Assembly: GCA_026709535.1 (NCBI GenBank)
Contig: JAPOST010000161.1
Coordinates: 1 to 64,000, forward strand
Length of the DNA: 64,000 nucleotides
Reading direction: 5' to 3'
Source of the DNA: Rhodospirillaceae bacterium
GTDB lineage: Bacteria > Pseudomonadota > Alphaproteobacteria > Bin65
In this document: piece by piece, positions 45,893 to 55,127 of the stretch
How positions within the stretch are numbered: the first letter of the stretch is position 1
How the letters are laid out: every line of letters begins with the position of its first letter
Made by a program: the position numbers and the translations under genes
The notes under the pieces: generated by a model
The model's database searches: none
The model's input: the letters and a program-made list of their open reading frames with translations, nothing else
What the model was told of the DNA's origin: nothing

Positions 45893-46569
45893 TGATCCAC
45901 CACCGCCCGCCTCACGATATCTTGGTGGATTATGCTACCGGCGCCCTTGCACAGCCGCTTGCCATCGCGGTAGCAACGCATGCTGAGCTTTGTCCCGAAA
46001 GCCTGGCCGAGATCGCTGATATCGAAGCTGTCGGCGGTGTGATGCTGGCCTCGCTGGAACCAGTCAAAATGTCTGAAAACGCGCTCGACCGGGTCATGGC
46101 TCTGGTTGGCGAAATGGACAACCGCATCCCGGATACCGAGATCGATGCTGGTCCAGACATCTCAATGCGAGATGAAATCCGGAAGTCTGCATTGCCGCCG
46201 GCGATTCGGGCAACGCTGGACGGCAAGACAGATACCATCGCGTGGCAGCGCAGGGGTCCGGTCATCGAGTCAACCGTGCTGGACTGCGATCTGGACAATT
46301 ACGAAGTCCGGCTGTTCCGTATCAAGGCCGGCAAAACGGTGCCACAGCATACCCATGAAGGGCTGGAAATCACCGTTTGTCTGACTGGCGGATATACTGA
46401 TGGCCGGGATCGATATGCGCGTGGCGATTTTCAGGTCGCCGATCCAATGGTGAATCACCAACCAGTTGCAGACAATGACGAGCATTGCATTGTCCTGACG
46501 GTCTTCGAGAAAGACATCCGACTGACCAGCCCGCTGGGCCGGCTGATTAATCCCTTCGTCCGACTCTGA
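45892..46569 (+). CDS. chrR: ChrR-type zinc anti-sigma factor with C-terminal cupin
   Basis: ZAS-type Hx3C (THAELCPES) and cupin motif GKTVPQHTHEGLEITVCLTGGYTD...YARGDFQVADPMVNHQPVADNDEHCIVLTV. Confidence 0.92.
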   Translation: MIHHRPPHDILVDYATGALAQPLAIAVATHAELCPESLAEIADIEAVGGVMLASLEPVKMSENALDRVMALVGEMDNRIPDTEIDAGPDISMRDEIRKSALPPAIRATLDGKTDTIAWQRRGPVIESTVLDCDLDNYEVRLFRIKAGKTVPQHTHEGLEITVCLTGGYTDGRDRYARGDFQVADPMVNHQPVADNDEHCIVLTVFEKDIRLTSPLGRLINPFVRL

Positions 46570-46571
46570 TC

Positions 46572-47357
46572 TTGCTCGCACTCGGGTTCCAAACGGCTTG
46601 GATTGTCGGGGCCAGTACCGGCATCGGCGCCGAACTGGCGCGGCGCCTGGCCGCGAACGGTTGCCGTGTTGTCGTCTCGGCTCGGCAAACTGGAAAACTT
46701 GAAGATCTTGCCGCCGAGGCGTCATCAGATCGCATGACAGCCGTGACAGCCGATGTGACAGACGAAGCATCAATCACTGAAGCATGGGCAGCGGCGCGCC
46801 AGACCCTGCAGGGTCCTCCCGACCTGTTGGTGTTCAATGCCGGCCTGTTCTCACCTGTGGATGTGCGGAAGTTTTCTGCTGCCCTGTTCCGGCAGCACAT
46901 TGAGGTCAACCTGATGGGCGCCGCGCGGGTCCTTGAACACGTGTTGCCAGACATGATTGCGCGGGGTGACGGCCGCATTGTACTCGTAGGCTCTGTCTCT
47001 GGCTATCGGGGTCTGCCCAAGGCTGCGGCCTACGGAGCTTCCAAGGCCGCCCTGATTCATCTGGCGGAAACGCTGCGACTCGAAATGGCCCCGGCGGGAA
47101 TCATGGTGCAGATTGTCAATCCGGGGTTTATCGACACGCCGATGACGGCGCAAAACGACTTTCCCATGCCGCATCTGATGACAATCGAACGCGCCGTAGA
47201 TGCCTTTATTGCCGGTCTGAGAAGCAGTTCTTTCGAGATTACTTTTCCCAAGCGCTTCACGTGGCAACTCAAGCTGCTTCGTCTGCTGCCGTATTGGCTG
47301 TATTTTCGGATCATCCGCCGCATCACGCGACCGGACCGAGGAGCTAAGTCGGTCTGA
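46572..47357 (+). CDS. Short-chain dehydrogenase/reductase
   Basis: TAWIVGASTGIGAELARRLAANG; VLVGSVSGYRGLPKAAAYGASKAAL (S...YxxxK). Apparent TTG start 2 bp after chrR. Confidence 0.93.
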   Translation: MLALGFQTAWIVGASTGIGAELARRLAANGCRVVVSARQTGKLEDLAAEASSDRMTAVTADVTDEASITEAWAAARQTLQGPPDLLVFNAGLFSPVDVRKFSAALFRQHIEVNLMGAARVLEHVLPDMIARGDGRIVLVGSVSGYRGLPKAAAYGASKAALIHLAETLRLEMAPAGIMVQIVNPGFIDTPMTAQNDFPMPHLMTIERAVDAFIAGLRSSSFEITFPKRFTWQLKLLRLLPYWLYFRIIRRITRPDRGAKSV

Positions 47358-47862
47358 ACACTGCCGTCACGCGGCCCACCAGAATGCCGAACTTGCGGGC
47401 CTGAGAAACGTTCAGCAATTCGCCGCTCGGTCGCAGATACAAGCGGTCATCAAACGACAATACGATTTTTCTGGGTCCGATAGCCACAGCTATGCGATAG
47501 CGCCACCGAACTTCATTCTGCAGCGTTTCTGCTTTCGCAGTGCCGATGACATCTTTAGCGGTTGCAACCATCCGATCATGAGATTGTCGTCGAATGCGCC
47601 ATTCCCGTTCTTCAACCCGTCCGTCGTCATATCGGAAATCTTCTGCAAGGCAGAATACGTCGCCCTCCCAGCGACCGTGCATCGTCATGTTAAAGCCGAG
47701 ACGCTTACGGCCGAATCGGTCGTGGAAGAGACCCGAGCCTTCTATCCGCCGGTTGAAATATTTGAACGTGTCCAGCCCCCCGGACAAACTGGTATTGGCG
47801 CCCGCTCCGTCAGCGTCGGGTGCACGGGTCAGAAGCGTGGTTGTGGAGTGTGTCAGGGTCAA
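47344..47862 (-). CDS. DUF3833 family protein
   Basis: LDTFKYFNRRIEGSGLFHDRFGRKRLGFNMTMHGRWEGDVFCLAEDFRYDDGRVEEREWRI; member of the ChrR-linked cluster. Confidence 0.8.
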   Translation of the reverse strand: MTLTHSTTTLLTRAPDADGAGANTSLSGGLDTFKYFNRRIEGSGLFHDRFGRKRLGFNMTMHGRWEGDVFCLAEDFRYDDGRVEEREWRIRRQSHDRMVATAKDVIGTAKAETLQNEVRWRYRIAVAIGPRKIVLSFDDRLYLRPSGELLNVSQARKFGILVGRVTAVFRPT

Positions 47863-47944
47863 GATCTTGATCGCGTGCTGGTTTCAGAACTGTCTAGATT
47901 TTACGTTCGCTCGGCCGATTCGGATCACCCCGACCTGATGCTGC

Positions 47945-49162
47945 TCAAACCCGCAGCAACCCGATTTGTCGGACGTCGATATTGCCCGCTCGGAATCCAC
48001 CTTCGCAGTAAGCGAGATAAAGTGTCCACAGGCGCTTGAACCGTTCGTCGAAACCTTGGCTGGTCAGTTTCGGCCATGCTGTCAAGAACCGCTGGCGCCA
48101 TTCTGAAAGCGTGCGGGCGTAGTGCTGGCCAAAGCCGTCATCGCCAGTAACCTTTAGGCCGGCCTTGCGGAACTGCTCTGCCAATGCCGTGCGGCTCGGC
48201 AGCATGCCGCCTGGAAACACGTGGCGTTGAATGAAATCCACCGATTGCCGATAGCGCGGGAACAGCATGTCATCAATCGTGATGATCTGAAGGGCGGCTC
48301 GACCGCCTGGCGCCAAGACATCACGTATCTTGTCAAAATAGGGCGACCAGTATTTCTCACCGACCGCTTCGAACATTTCGATCGAGGTGACGTGGTCGTA
48401 CTTCTCCGCCACATCGCGATAGTCCCGGAACTGGACATCGACCTTGTCGCCAAGGCTTTCCTTCTGGACGCGCGCGGCCGCATAGTCATGTTGCTCCTTC
48501 GAAATGGTCAACGCCGTGACGTTCACGCCGCGCTCTCGGGCGGCGACGGCTGCAAACCCGCCCCAACCGCAGCCGATTTCAAGGACGCGGTCACCCTCCT
48601 GGGCGCCAGTGATGTCCAGCAGGCGGCGGTACTTGTTTTCTTGACCAGCCTCCAACGGCTCATCTGCACCTTCAAAAACGGCGGATGAATAGGTCATCGT
48701 AGGATCCAGCCACGCCTCGTAGAATGCGTTACCCAAATCGTAATGAGCCGCGATGTTTCGTCTGCTGCCTGTCGGCGTGTTCTGTCTCCGCCGATGCTGC
48801 AGCTTTGCTGTGAATCGGGACCAAGTCTGGAGCAACGTCCAGTCTTTCGAGGGCTCTTGGTGGAGAGCACCCAATTCAATGGCAGCCGCCAGGTCGGGGC
48901 TGTCCCAATCACCATCCAAATAGGCTTCGGCGAGGCCCAATGCGCCACCGAACAGCAGTCGGCGCACCGATCGCCAGCGGTGGACTTTCAGATAAGCGTC
49001 CGGGCCGGGCTCGGTCCCGATCAGGCGACTCAGGCGTCCGTCAGGCCATTCTACCGCAAAGGTGCCGTAGCGGATCTTGCCGCGCAACCATGCCGTGAAG
49101 GCGCGCCGTGCGCCGAAAGGAATGGATTCAGAACTTGCGTGTGTCATGGTCCTGTCTACCAA
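47945..49162 (-). CDS. Cyclopropane-fatty-acyl-phospholipid synthase family methyltransferase
   Basis: NIAAHYDLGNAFYEAWLDPTMTYSSAVFEG; VLEIGCGWGGFAAVAARERGVNVTALTISKEQHDYAA; IQRHVFPGGMLPS. Confidence 0.95.
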   Translation of the reverse strand: MVDRTMTHASSESIPFGARRAFTAWLRGKIRYGTFAVEWPDGRLSRLIGTEPGPDAYLKVHRWRSVRRLLFGGALGLAEAYLDGDWDSPDLAAAIELGALHQEPSKDWTLLQTWSRFTAKLQHRRRQNTPTGSRRNIAAHYDLGNAFYEAWLDPTMTYSSAVFEGADEPLEAGQENKYRRLLDITGAQEGDRVLEIGCGWGGFAAVAARERGVNVTALTISKEQHDYAAARVQKESLGDKVDVQFRDYRDVAEKYDHVTSIEMFEAVGEKYWSPYFDKIRDVLAPGGRAALQIITIDDMLFPRYRQSVDFIQRHVFPGGMLPSRTALAEQFRKAGLKVTGDDGFGQHYARTLSEWRQRFLTAWPKLTSQGFDERFKRLWTLYLAYCEGGFRAGNIDVRQIGLLRV

Positions 49163-49931
49163 ACCGGCCAGCGCGTTCGCGAAGGGACAAGCGCTTGCGC
49201 GAGCGAAACGGTGCGCCCTTGATCCAAAGTTTGAGGGCCTCCCAGTAGATCCCCAAGGTTACCTTCAATGTCATCAACGGCTGGCGCAAGAACATGCCTA
49301 GCAGGGCACGGTCGTTCAAATCCGCACGCTTGCCCGAAAGGGTCGCGACCATCAGGTTGGCACCGTCCGGGCCGGTTTCGCGAATAGTCACGGCAATCCG
49401 GTCTGCCGGAGCCGACAATCGGAACTCGTAGCGCGCCGCCATTCCGATAAACGGTGACACGTAAAACTCCTTGTCGGCGTGGTGCGGTGCAAACCTGTCC
49501 TGCCCGCCTGACACTTCAACGGGGATCACATAGGCGTGCCGCCCGCCGAAGGTATTATGCACTTCATAAATGATTGCCCCAATCCGCCCGTCTGCATCGG
49601 CGCAATACCATACCGAAAGCGGATTGAACGCATAACCCAACATCCTGGGAAGGCATAACAGGTAGAGACGCGCGCCGAATTCCGCAAGGCCGGCTTGGTC
49701 AAGCCGGTCTTCCGCCCACTGGCGCAAGGGAGTCTCATCTCGATGGCCGTGGTCGCGGCGACGTACTGAAAAGGGGCGTGATCGATCGACGCCGAACAAG
49801 CGCAAGCGGCGGTCGAGAATTGGCAACTCATCAATGTCGAGCAGGCAATAGGTAACCCGATAGGCCAACTTGTGGGCGGGACCGTGCTTGCGTCTGTGCG
49901 TGACACGGCAGTGATACAATGCCGAAATCAT
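49128..49931 (-). CDS. DUF1365 family protein
   Basis: ALYHCRVTHRRKHGPAHKLAYRVTYCLLDIDELP; LCLPRMLGYAFNPLSVWYCADADG; KEFYVSPFIGMAARYEF. Confidence 0.92.
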   Translation of the reverse strand: MISALYHCRVTHRRKHGPAHKLAYRVTYCLLDIDELPILDRRLRLFGVDRSRPFSVRRRDHGHRDETPLRQWAEDRLDQAGLAEFGARLYLLCLPRMLGYAFNPLSVWYCADADGRIGAIIYEVHNTFGGRHAYVIPVEVSGGQDRFAPHHADKEFYVSPFIGMAARYEFRLSAPADRIAVTIRETGPDGANLMVATLSGKRADLNDRALLGMFLRQPLMTLKVTLGIYWEALKLWIKGAPFRSRKRLSLRERAGRFGRQDHDTRKF

Positions 49932-51310
49932 GCGGTCGATGCCGAGTCGACTGGTCGGGTCCGATCGCCGTCAAAAGGCGCCCGAAATCCCATGCTCTTG
50001 ACAACAGCAAGACCCGCGTTCAGGCCGTCTTCATGAAAGCCATAGCCGCACCATGCGCCAGCGAACCACACATGCCGGCGGCCTTGGATCAAGGGAAGCC
50101 GCTCCTGAGCAGCGACGGCTGCCTGATCGAACTGTGGATGGCGAAAGTCGATTTCATCAACGGTGCATTCCTCGCGCGGTGGTGAGGGCGGGTTGAGGGA
50201 CACAAAGATATCCTGTGACTTCTCGATACCCTGGAGACGGTTCAGCCAGTAGGTCACCGACGTTGGCTGATCCTGCCGATCCGTCTCTGCCCAACTGCGA
50301 CGATCAACGACGTTCCAACTAGACCAGACGGCCTTGCGTCGGGGCATCAGCGACGAGTCGGTATGCAAGAAGGTCCGGTTTGTCTCGAAGGGGAAAGCAC
50401 CCAGAATTGCTGTTTCATCCGCATCCGCATCGCTAAGCAGTTGCAGCGCAACATCCGCGTGAACCGCCAGAATCGCGTCGTCAAAGACCTGCGCGTCGCC
50501 CGCTGCCGGAAGAACCGTGACGCCCTCGGCATCGCGGCGCAACGACCGGATGGGCGTTTGAAGACGTACAGTGCCCGAGAACTGGTTGAGAATGGCTTCG
50601 ACATAGCACCGGCTCTTGCCTGCAACAGTGAGCCATTGAGGTCGACCTTTGAGGTCGAGCAGACCGTGATTCCGGAAAAAATTGCCAAGCGTTTTTGCTG
50701 GAAAACCCAGGATAGACCGGGGCGAACTGGACCAAATTGCCGCCGCCATAGGCAGGATATGCCAGTCGATGACGGGCCGACCGTAGCTGCCGGCCACCAG
50801 ATACGCGCCCAGGGTCACCTCGCCCAGTCGTCGGGCGGCGGTATCCTCCCGGAGGCTACGATAGAACCGAAGCAGGTCGCGAAGCATGCCGAGATAGGAC
50901 GGTCGGATCAAATTCCTGTGCTGGGCGAACAACTGTCGCCAATGGCGCGAGCATGCGTATTCGACGTCGGCCCATTCCAGCGACACGCTAAACGACATGT
51001 CGCTCGGCTGGACAGCGACATCCAGGATATCGAAGAGGCGAGTAAGGTTTGGATAGGTACGACGGTTAAAGACCATGAAGCCTGTGTCGACCGCCAGAGG
51101 TGCGCCGCCTGAACCAACGTCTGGCACGGTGACGGTTCGGGCGTGTCCGCCCACGGTCGCGCCGGCCTCGAACAAGGTTACATCGGCTTGGTGATCCGCC
51201 ATCCAGGCTGCGGACAACCCTGCGATGCCTCCGCCTATGACGGCTATCCGTCTCCGCCCGCGTCGGATAGCTGGCTGGCGATGGGGAATAGCTGCGATGC
51301 CGTCGAACAT
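49928..51310 (-). CDS. FAD/NAD(P)-dependent amine-oxidase-like oxidoreductase
   Basis: RRRIAVIGGGIAGLSAAWMADHQADVTLFEAGATVGGHARTV; VDTGFMVFNRRTYPNLTRLFD. ATG start at 51310; the ORF-track TTG at 51334 overlaps the promoter. Confidence 0.93.
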   Translation of the reverse strand: MFDGIAAIPHRQPAIRRGRRRIAVIGGGIAGLSAAWMADHQADVTLFEAGATVGGHARTVTVPDVGSGGAPLAVDTGFMVFNRRTYPNLTRLFDILDVAVQPSDMSFSVSLEWADVEYACSRHWRQLFAQHRNLIRPSYLGMLRDLLRFYRSLREDTAARRLGEVTLGAYLVAGSYGRPVIDWHILPMAAAIWSSSPRSILGFPAKTLGNFFRNHGLLDLKGRPQWLTVAGKSRCYVEAILNQFSGTVRLQTPIRSLRRDAEGVTVLPAAGDAQVFDDAILAVHADVALQLLSDADADETAILGAFPFETNRTFLHTDSSLMPRRKAVWSSWNVVDRRSWAETDRQDQPTSVTYWLNRLQGIEKSQDIFVSLNPPSPPREECTVDEIDFRHPQFDQAAVAAQERLPLIQGRRHVWFAGAWCGYGFHEDGLNAGLAVVKSMGFRAPFDGDRTRPVDSASTA

Positions 51311-51338
51311 GAAATTCTTTCTGCGGTCTTCCAAGAGA

Positions 51339-51364
51339 TACGCCAGTGCCGCGTTTTTGGATTG
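51339..51364 (-). promoter_or_regulatory. Putative ECF-type promoter for the FAD-oxidoreductase-led operon
   Basis: Minus strand CAATCC (51364-51359), 18 nt, TA (51340-51339) in context GCGTATC; ATG at 51310. Spacing matches the rpoE and rpoH-type promoters exactly. Confidence 0.5.
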
Positions 51365-51574
51365 CCCATTTTTAAAGTGCGAATCTCATACGAAAAAGAT
51401 CCGAACGTTGCGGCTGTGCTACCTTCGGCGGAGCATCGTGATTTGAGACCTTGTTGCGTTCGAGAAGATCCAGGGACGTTTCTTCATGGAGCGCAGCGCG
51501 GAGACCGTCAGCTCTTTTCGGTAATTGATGGCGCAGAGGGCGGCCGCCGGCTGTGTTGAAGGCGGGGGCAACAG

Positions 51575-51600
51575 TGATCCGTTCGGCGTCGGCCAGCGTA
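51575..51600 (+). promoter_or_regulatory. Putative ECF-type promoter for the RpoH-type sigma gene
   Basis: TGATCC (51575-51580), 18 nt, TA (51599-51600) in context GCGTAATAC; ATG at 51653. Confidence 0.75.
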
Positions 51601-51652
51601 ATACTTTTGCAGTTACCCCAGCGCGGCAAGCCAAGGCCGATCGGAGCGTCAT

Positions 51653-52540
51653 ATGTCTGTGGTTTCACGAAGCCCGGTTCGTTTTCTGTCCGAAGAAGAA
51701 GAACGCAACATCCTGAAACGCTGGACCCGACATCGAGACAGCACTGCATTGGACCGGCTGATCGACTCGCACCGTCCCTTGGTGTTGAAACTCGCGACCC
51801 GCTACCGTACGGGCGCACTATCCCTTGCCGATCTGGTGCAGGAAGGCTTCGTTGGTCTGATGGAGGCAGCCAACCGTTTCGATACGGATCGTGAAGTCCG
51901 GTTTGCGACTTACGCTCAATGGTGGATCCGCAGCACCATGCAGGAATTCGTCCTGCGTAACATGTCGGCGGTCCGCTCCGTCACCTCATCACGTCAGAAG
52001 TCGCTCATGTTCACGCTACGCAAGATGGCGGATGACCCGGAAACCCCTCCGCCCGATGCAGAGACCAAGGCCGAACTTGCTCAGCGATTCGGCGTATCTT
52101 TGGCGGCGGTAGACCGAATGTCGATGCGCATGAACGCCTTTGACCAGTCTCTGGATGCCGTGATCGGTCCGTCCGGCGATCTGGTCCTGAAGGACCTGAT
52201 CGCCGATGAGGGACCTACGCCGGAAGATACGCTCATGGAAACAGATGAGCGACTGCAGAAACGGGCCTGGCTGAAATCCGCACTAGCGAACCTTCCAGAC
52301 CGAGAGCGGCGCATCATCGAAGGGCGCCACCTGGGCGACGGGAAATTGTTGTTGCGAGAACTGGGCGACGAGATGGGCGTCAGCAAGGAGCGGGTGCGTC
52401 AGCTCGAAGCGCGCGCCATGGAGACGTTGCAAAAGACCGCTAAATGCGACCTCGCCGCTGGCGGCCTGTTGCGATCGACTGCCTCCACGAAGCGAATTGT
52501 GCCGGTGAACCGGACGGGCTGCCCGGGGCAACTGGTTTGA
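51653..52540 (+). CDS. RpoH/sigma-32 family sigma factor (RpoHII-like by context)
   Basis: LIDSHRPLVLKLATRYRTGALSLADLVQEGFVGLMEAANRFDTDREVRFATYAQWWIRSTMQEFVLRN; ERRIIEGRHLGDGKLLLRELGDEMGVSKERVRQLEARAMETL. Confidence 0.93.
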   Translation: MSVVSRSPVRFLSEEEERNILKRWTRHRDSTALDRLIDSHRPLVLKLATRYRTGALSLADLVQEGFVGLMEAANRFDTDREVRFATYAQWWIRSTMQEFVLRNMSAVRSVTSSRQKSLMFTLRKMADDPETPPPDAETKAELAQRFGVSLAAVDRMSMRMNAFDQSLDAVIGPSGDLVLKDLIADEGPTPEDTLMETDERLQKRAWLKSALANLPDRERRIIEGRHLGDGKLLLRELGDEMGVSKERVRQLEARAMETLQKTAKCDLAAGGLLRSTASTKRIVPVNRTGCPGQLV

Positions 52541-52547
52541 GAGACGC

Positions 52548-53141
52548 TTGATCGATTGTTTTGCCCCACGTGCTGGTCTGTTCCTCGACAGGGACGGGGT
52601 TGTGAATGTCGATACCGGCTATGTTCACCACCCAGACCAGATCGATTTCATCCCTGGGATTTTTGACCTGTGCCGGACGGCTGTCCAGCTTAATTTGCCG
52701 ATCATTATCGTGACCAACCAGTCCGGCGTGGCGCTTGGCCTCTACTCCCAAGCGGATTTTCATGGCCTGATGTGTTGGATCCATGACCAATTTGCCAACG
52801 AAGGCGTGGGGATTGCCCATGTCGAGCATTCGCCCTGGTATCCGCCGGCACTGGCCGAAATTGCGGCGACAGACCTGAACTGGACCTGGGTTCGGGATTC
52901 ATGGTGGCGCAAGCCAGGCGCCGGGATGGTCCGGCGCGCGGCAATGATCACGGGTGTTGATCCGGCTCTGTCAACGATGATCGGTGACCGTGCAGGCGAT
53001 GTGGCCGCTGCACGAGAAGCCGGAATCGGCACCGTCATCCAGTTTGAGCATGAGGCACCACGAGCTACACGGCACAACGCTGATCAGTTCTGCACTCAAC
53101 ACGAACAGGTGATCGAAATCCTGCGCCAGATCTACGGCTGA
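52548..53141 (+). CDS. HAD-IIIA phosphatase, GmhB-like (heptose bisphosphate/histidinol-P phosphatase family)
   Basis: AGLFLDRDGVVNVDTGYVHHPDQIDFIPGIFDLCR; IIIVTNQSGVALG; RKPGAGM; STMIGDRAGDVAAAREAG. Confidence 0.88.
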   Translation: MIDCFAPRAGLFLDRDGVVNVDTGYVHHPDQIDFIPGIFDLCRTAVQLNLPIIIVTNQSGVALGLYSQADFHGLMCWIHDQFANEGVGIAHVEHSPWYPPALAEIAATDLNWTWVRDSWWRKPGAGMVRRAAMITGVDPALSTMIGDRAGDVAAAREAGIGTVIQFEHEAPRATRHNADQFCTQHEQVIEILRQIYG

Positions 53142-53166
53142 TGAACTCCCGCTTTATATTCGGCGC

Positions 53167-54744
53167 ATGATTGACGGGACGCCATTCCTCCGGCTATGGG
53201 CCCGCCGACGTCGCCAACAACTAGCCGCCATGTCGCCTGTCGAGACGCAACGGAACCAGTTGCTGAAGCTGGTGCACGCGGCGCGACGAACCGTCTTCGG
53301 CAAGACGCACCGTTTTGACATCATTCGATCGGTTGGGGATTTCCAGTCCGCCGTGCCGATCCGAGATTACGATGCGTATCAGGATGATATATGGAAAGAC
53401 CGCTTTCCAGATCTGACAGACACTGGCTGGCCCGGTCCGGTTGTCTGGTATGCCGTGACCAGCGGCACCACCCGCGACGTGACCAAGTACATTCCCGTGA
53501 CTCAAGCAATGATCCAGTCGAACAAGCAAGCGGTACTGGACATGTATGCCCATCATCTGGCTGCAAAGCCGGACAGCAGGGTTTTTGGCGGCTTGAACTT
53601 CATGCTGGGTGGCAGCACAGATTTGACAACCTTGGCGCCGGGCATTCGCGCCGGCGACCTCTCCGGCATTGCCGCTGCGACCATGCCTGCATGGGTGCGC
53701 CCGCGCATCTATCCACCGCAGGAACTAGCGCTGGAAGCGGATTGGGAACGCAAGATCAACCTGATGGCCAGAGGAAGTGTGAACAAGGACATCAGGTCGA
53801 TTGCCGGCACACCAAGTTGGTTGTTGTTGTTGTTTGACAAATTGGCGGACTTTCGCCCGGAGGTTGATCGCGACGTGACCCGTATATGGCCCAATCTCGA
53901 CCTCGTCGTCCATGGTGGTGTGCGCTTCGACCCCTACAAGCCGCAATTCGATACTTGGGTCCGTGGCCGGGACGTTGATTACCGCGAGGCTTACGCGGCC
54001 AGCGAAGGGTTCATCGCGAGCAGCGACCGAGGCTTTGGTCAAGGCATGCGGCTCAATCTGGATACAGGCCTTTTTTTTGAGTTTATTCCATTGGATGACT
54101 TGGGCAGTGCAACGCCGACGCGCCACTGGATTGGCAATGTGGAACCGGGGATCGACTACGCAATCGTATTGTCGACCTGCGCCGGATTGTGGGGCTGGTT
54201 GATCGGTGATACAGTACGGATTGTCGAACGGGATCCGCCGCGGTTGCTCGTCTCCGGTCGGACCAGTTACATGATGTCGGCTTTCGGGGAACACCTGATC
54301 GGTGACGAAATCGACAGGGCTGTTATCCACGCCGCGGAGACGGCCGGCCTCCGGGTGACAGACTATGCCATGGGCGCAGTATTTCCGACGGCCGACCGAC
54401 CGCTGGGCGGGCATCGCTACTTGATTGAATTTGCTTCCGGCATTCCGGCAGAAACCGTCGTCGAGGCGATTGGGAGAGCGATCGATGGCAATCTGGCGGA
54501 AGGTAACGCGGATTATGCCGCGCACCGATCTGGCGGCTACGGAATGCTGGCACCAGTGGTGTTCGCCAAGCCGCCCGGTTTCTTTGCCGCCTGGATGAAA
54601 AGTCGAGGCAAGTTGGGAGGTCAGAACAAGGTACCCCGCGTGATAAACGACACAGTCGTTTTTGACGAATTGGCGGCATTCGCGTTCGGGGAGCCGGAAT
54701 GCAGGTCAGTTGCGGGAGAGGATGACACGAAGGGTCCTGGTTGA
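53167..54744 (+). CDS. GH3-family (acyl-adenylate/amide-synthetase-like) protein
   Basis: QLLKLVHAARRTVFGKTHRFD...FQSAVPIRDYDAYQDDI...WYAVTSGTTRDVTKYIPVTQAMI; YREAYAASEGFIA. GH3 auxin-responsive-promoter fold. Confidence 0.88.
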   Translation: MIDGTPFLRLWARRRRQQLAAMSPVETQRNQLLKLVHAARRTVFGKTHRFDIIRSVGDFQSAVPIRDYDAYQDDIWKDRFPDLTDTGWPGPVVWYAVTSGTTRDVTKYIPVTQAMIQSNKQAVLDMYAHHLAAKPDSRVFGGLNFMLGGSTDLTTLAPGIRAGDLSGIAAATMPAWVRPRIYPPQELALEADWERKINLMARGSVNKDIRSIAGTPSWLLLLFDKLADFRPEVDRDVTRIWPNLDLVVHGGVRFDPYKPQFDTWVRGRDVDYREAYAASEGFIASSDRGFGQGMRLNLDTGLFFEFIPLDDLGSATPTRHWIGNVEPGIDYAIVLSTCAGLWGWLIGDTVRIVERDPPRLLVSGRTSYMMSAFGEHLIGDEIDRAVIHAAETAGLRVTDYAMGAVFPTADRPLGGHRYLIEFASGIPAETVVEAIGRAIDGNLAEGNADYAAHRSGGYGMLAPVVFAKPPGFFAAWMKSRGKLGGQNKVPRVINDTVVFDELAAFAFGEPECRSVAGEDDTKGPG

Positions 54745-55127
54745 AGAGACACTGCCTGAGCGTCAGAGTCTCTCAGCTATCAGCGCAAGCCGGGAGGTAG
54801 TCGCGGTCGACAACGCCGAGAATGGCTGCGCGTCGGAGCGACCCGATGGAATCGTTTGTTCCTGTCAAGCAGCTTTCGTGGTCGGGAGGCGCTGGCGGAG
54901 CGCAGCAGTCTTTGGCAGGAGTGTTGAAACCGGGACCGCCGAGACCGGGTCCACCGGCCGACCACGTCGTGATGCGCTCGCCATTGCGCAATCAATTACT
55001 GCTATCAGCCGGGTGTCCATCCCGCACCAACCTTGTATACCTCGACAGCGCAGAGACGTTGACCACCTTCTTCATCGGCGCAGCGTCCTTGCGTCAATCA
55101 ATCGATGCAACTGAGAGTGATTTGTCA

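Noticed and set aside
54745-55127. N-terminal extension of the amidohydrolase ORF in the track (from 54822)
   Set aside because: Low-complexity, Pro/Gly-rich translation; family N-terminus (TIYSARKIITMNPARP) begins at the GTG 55128.
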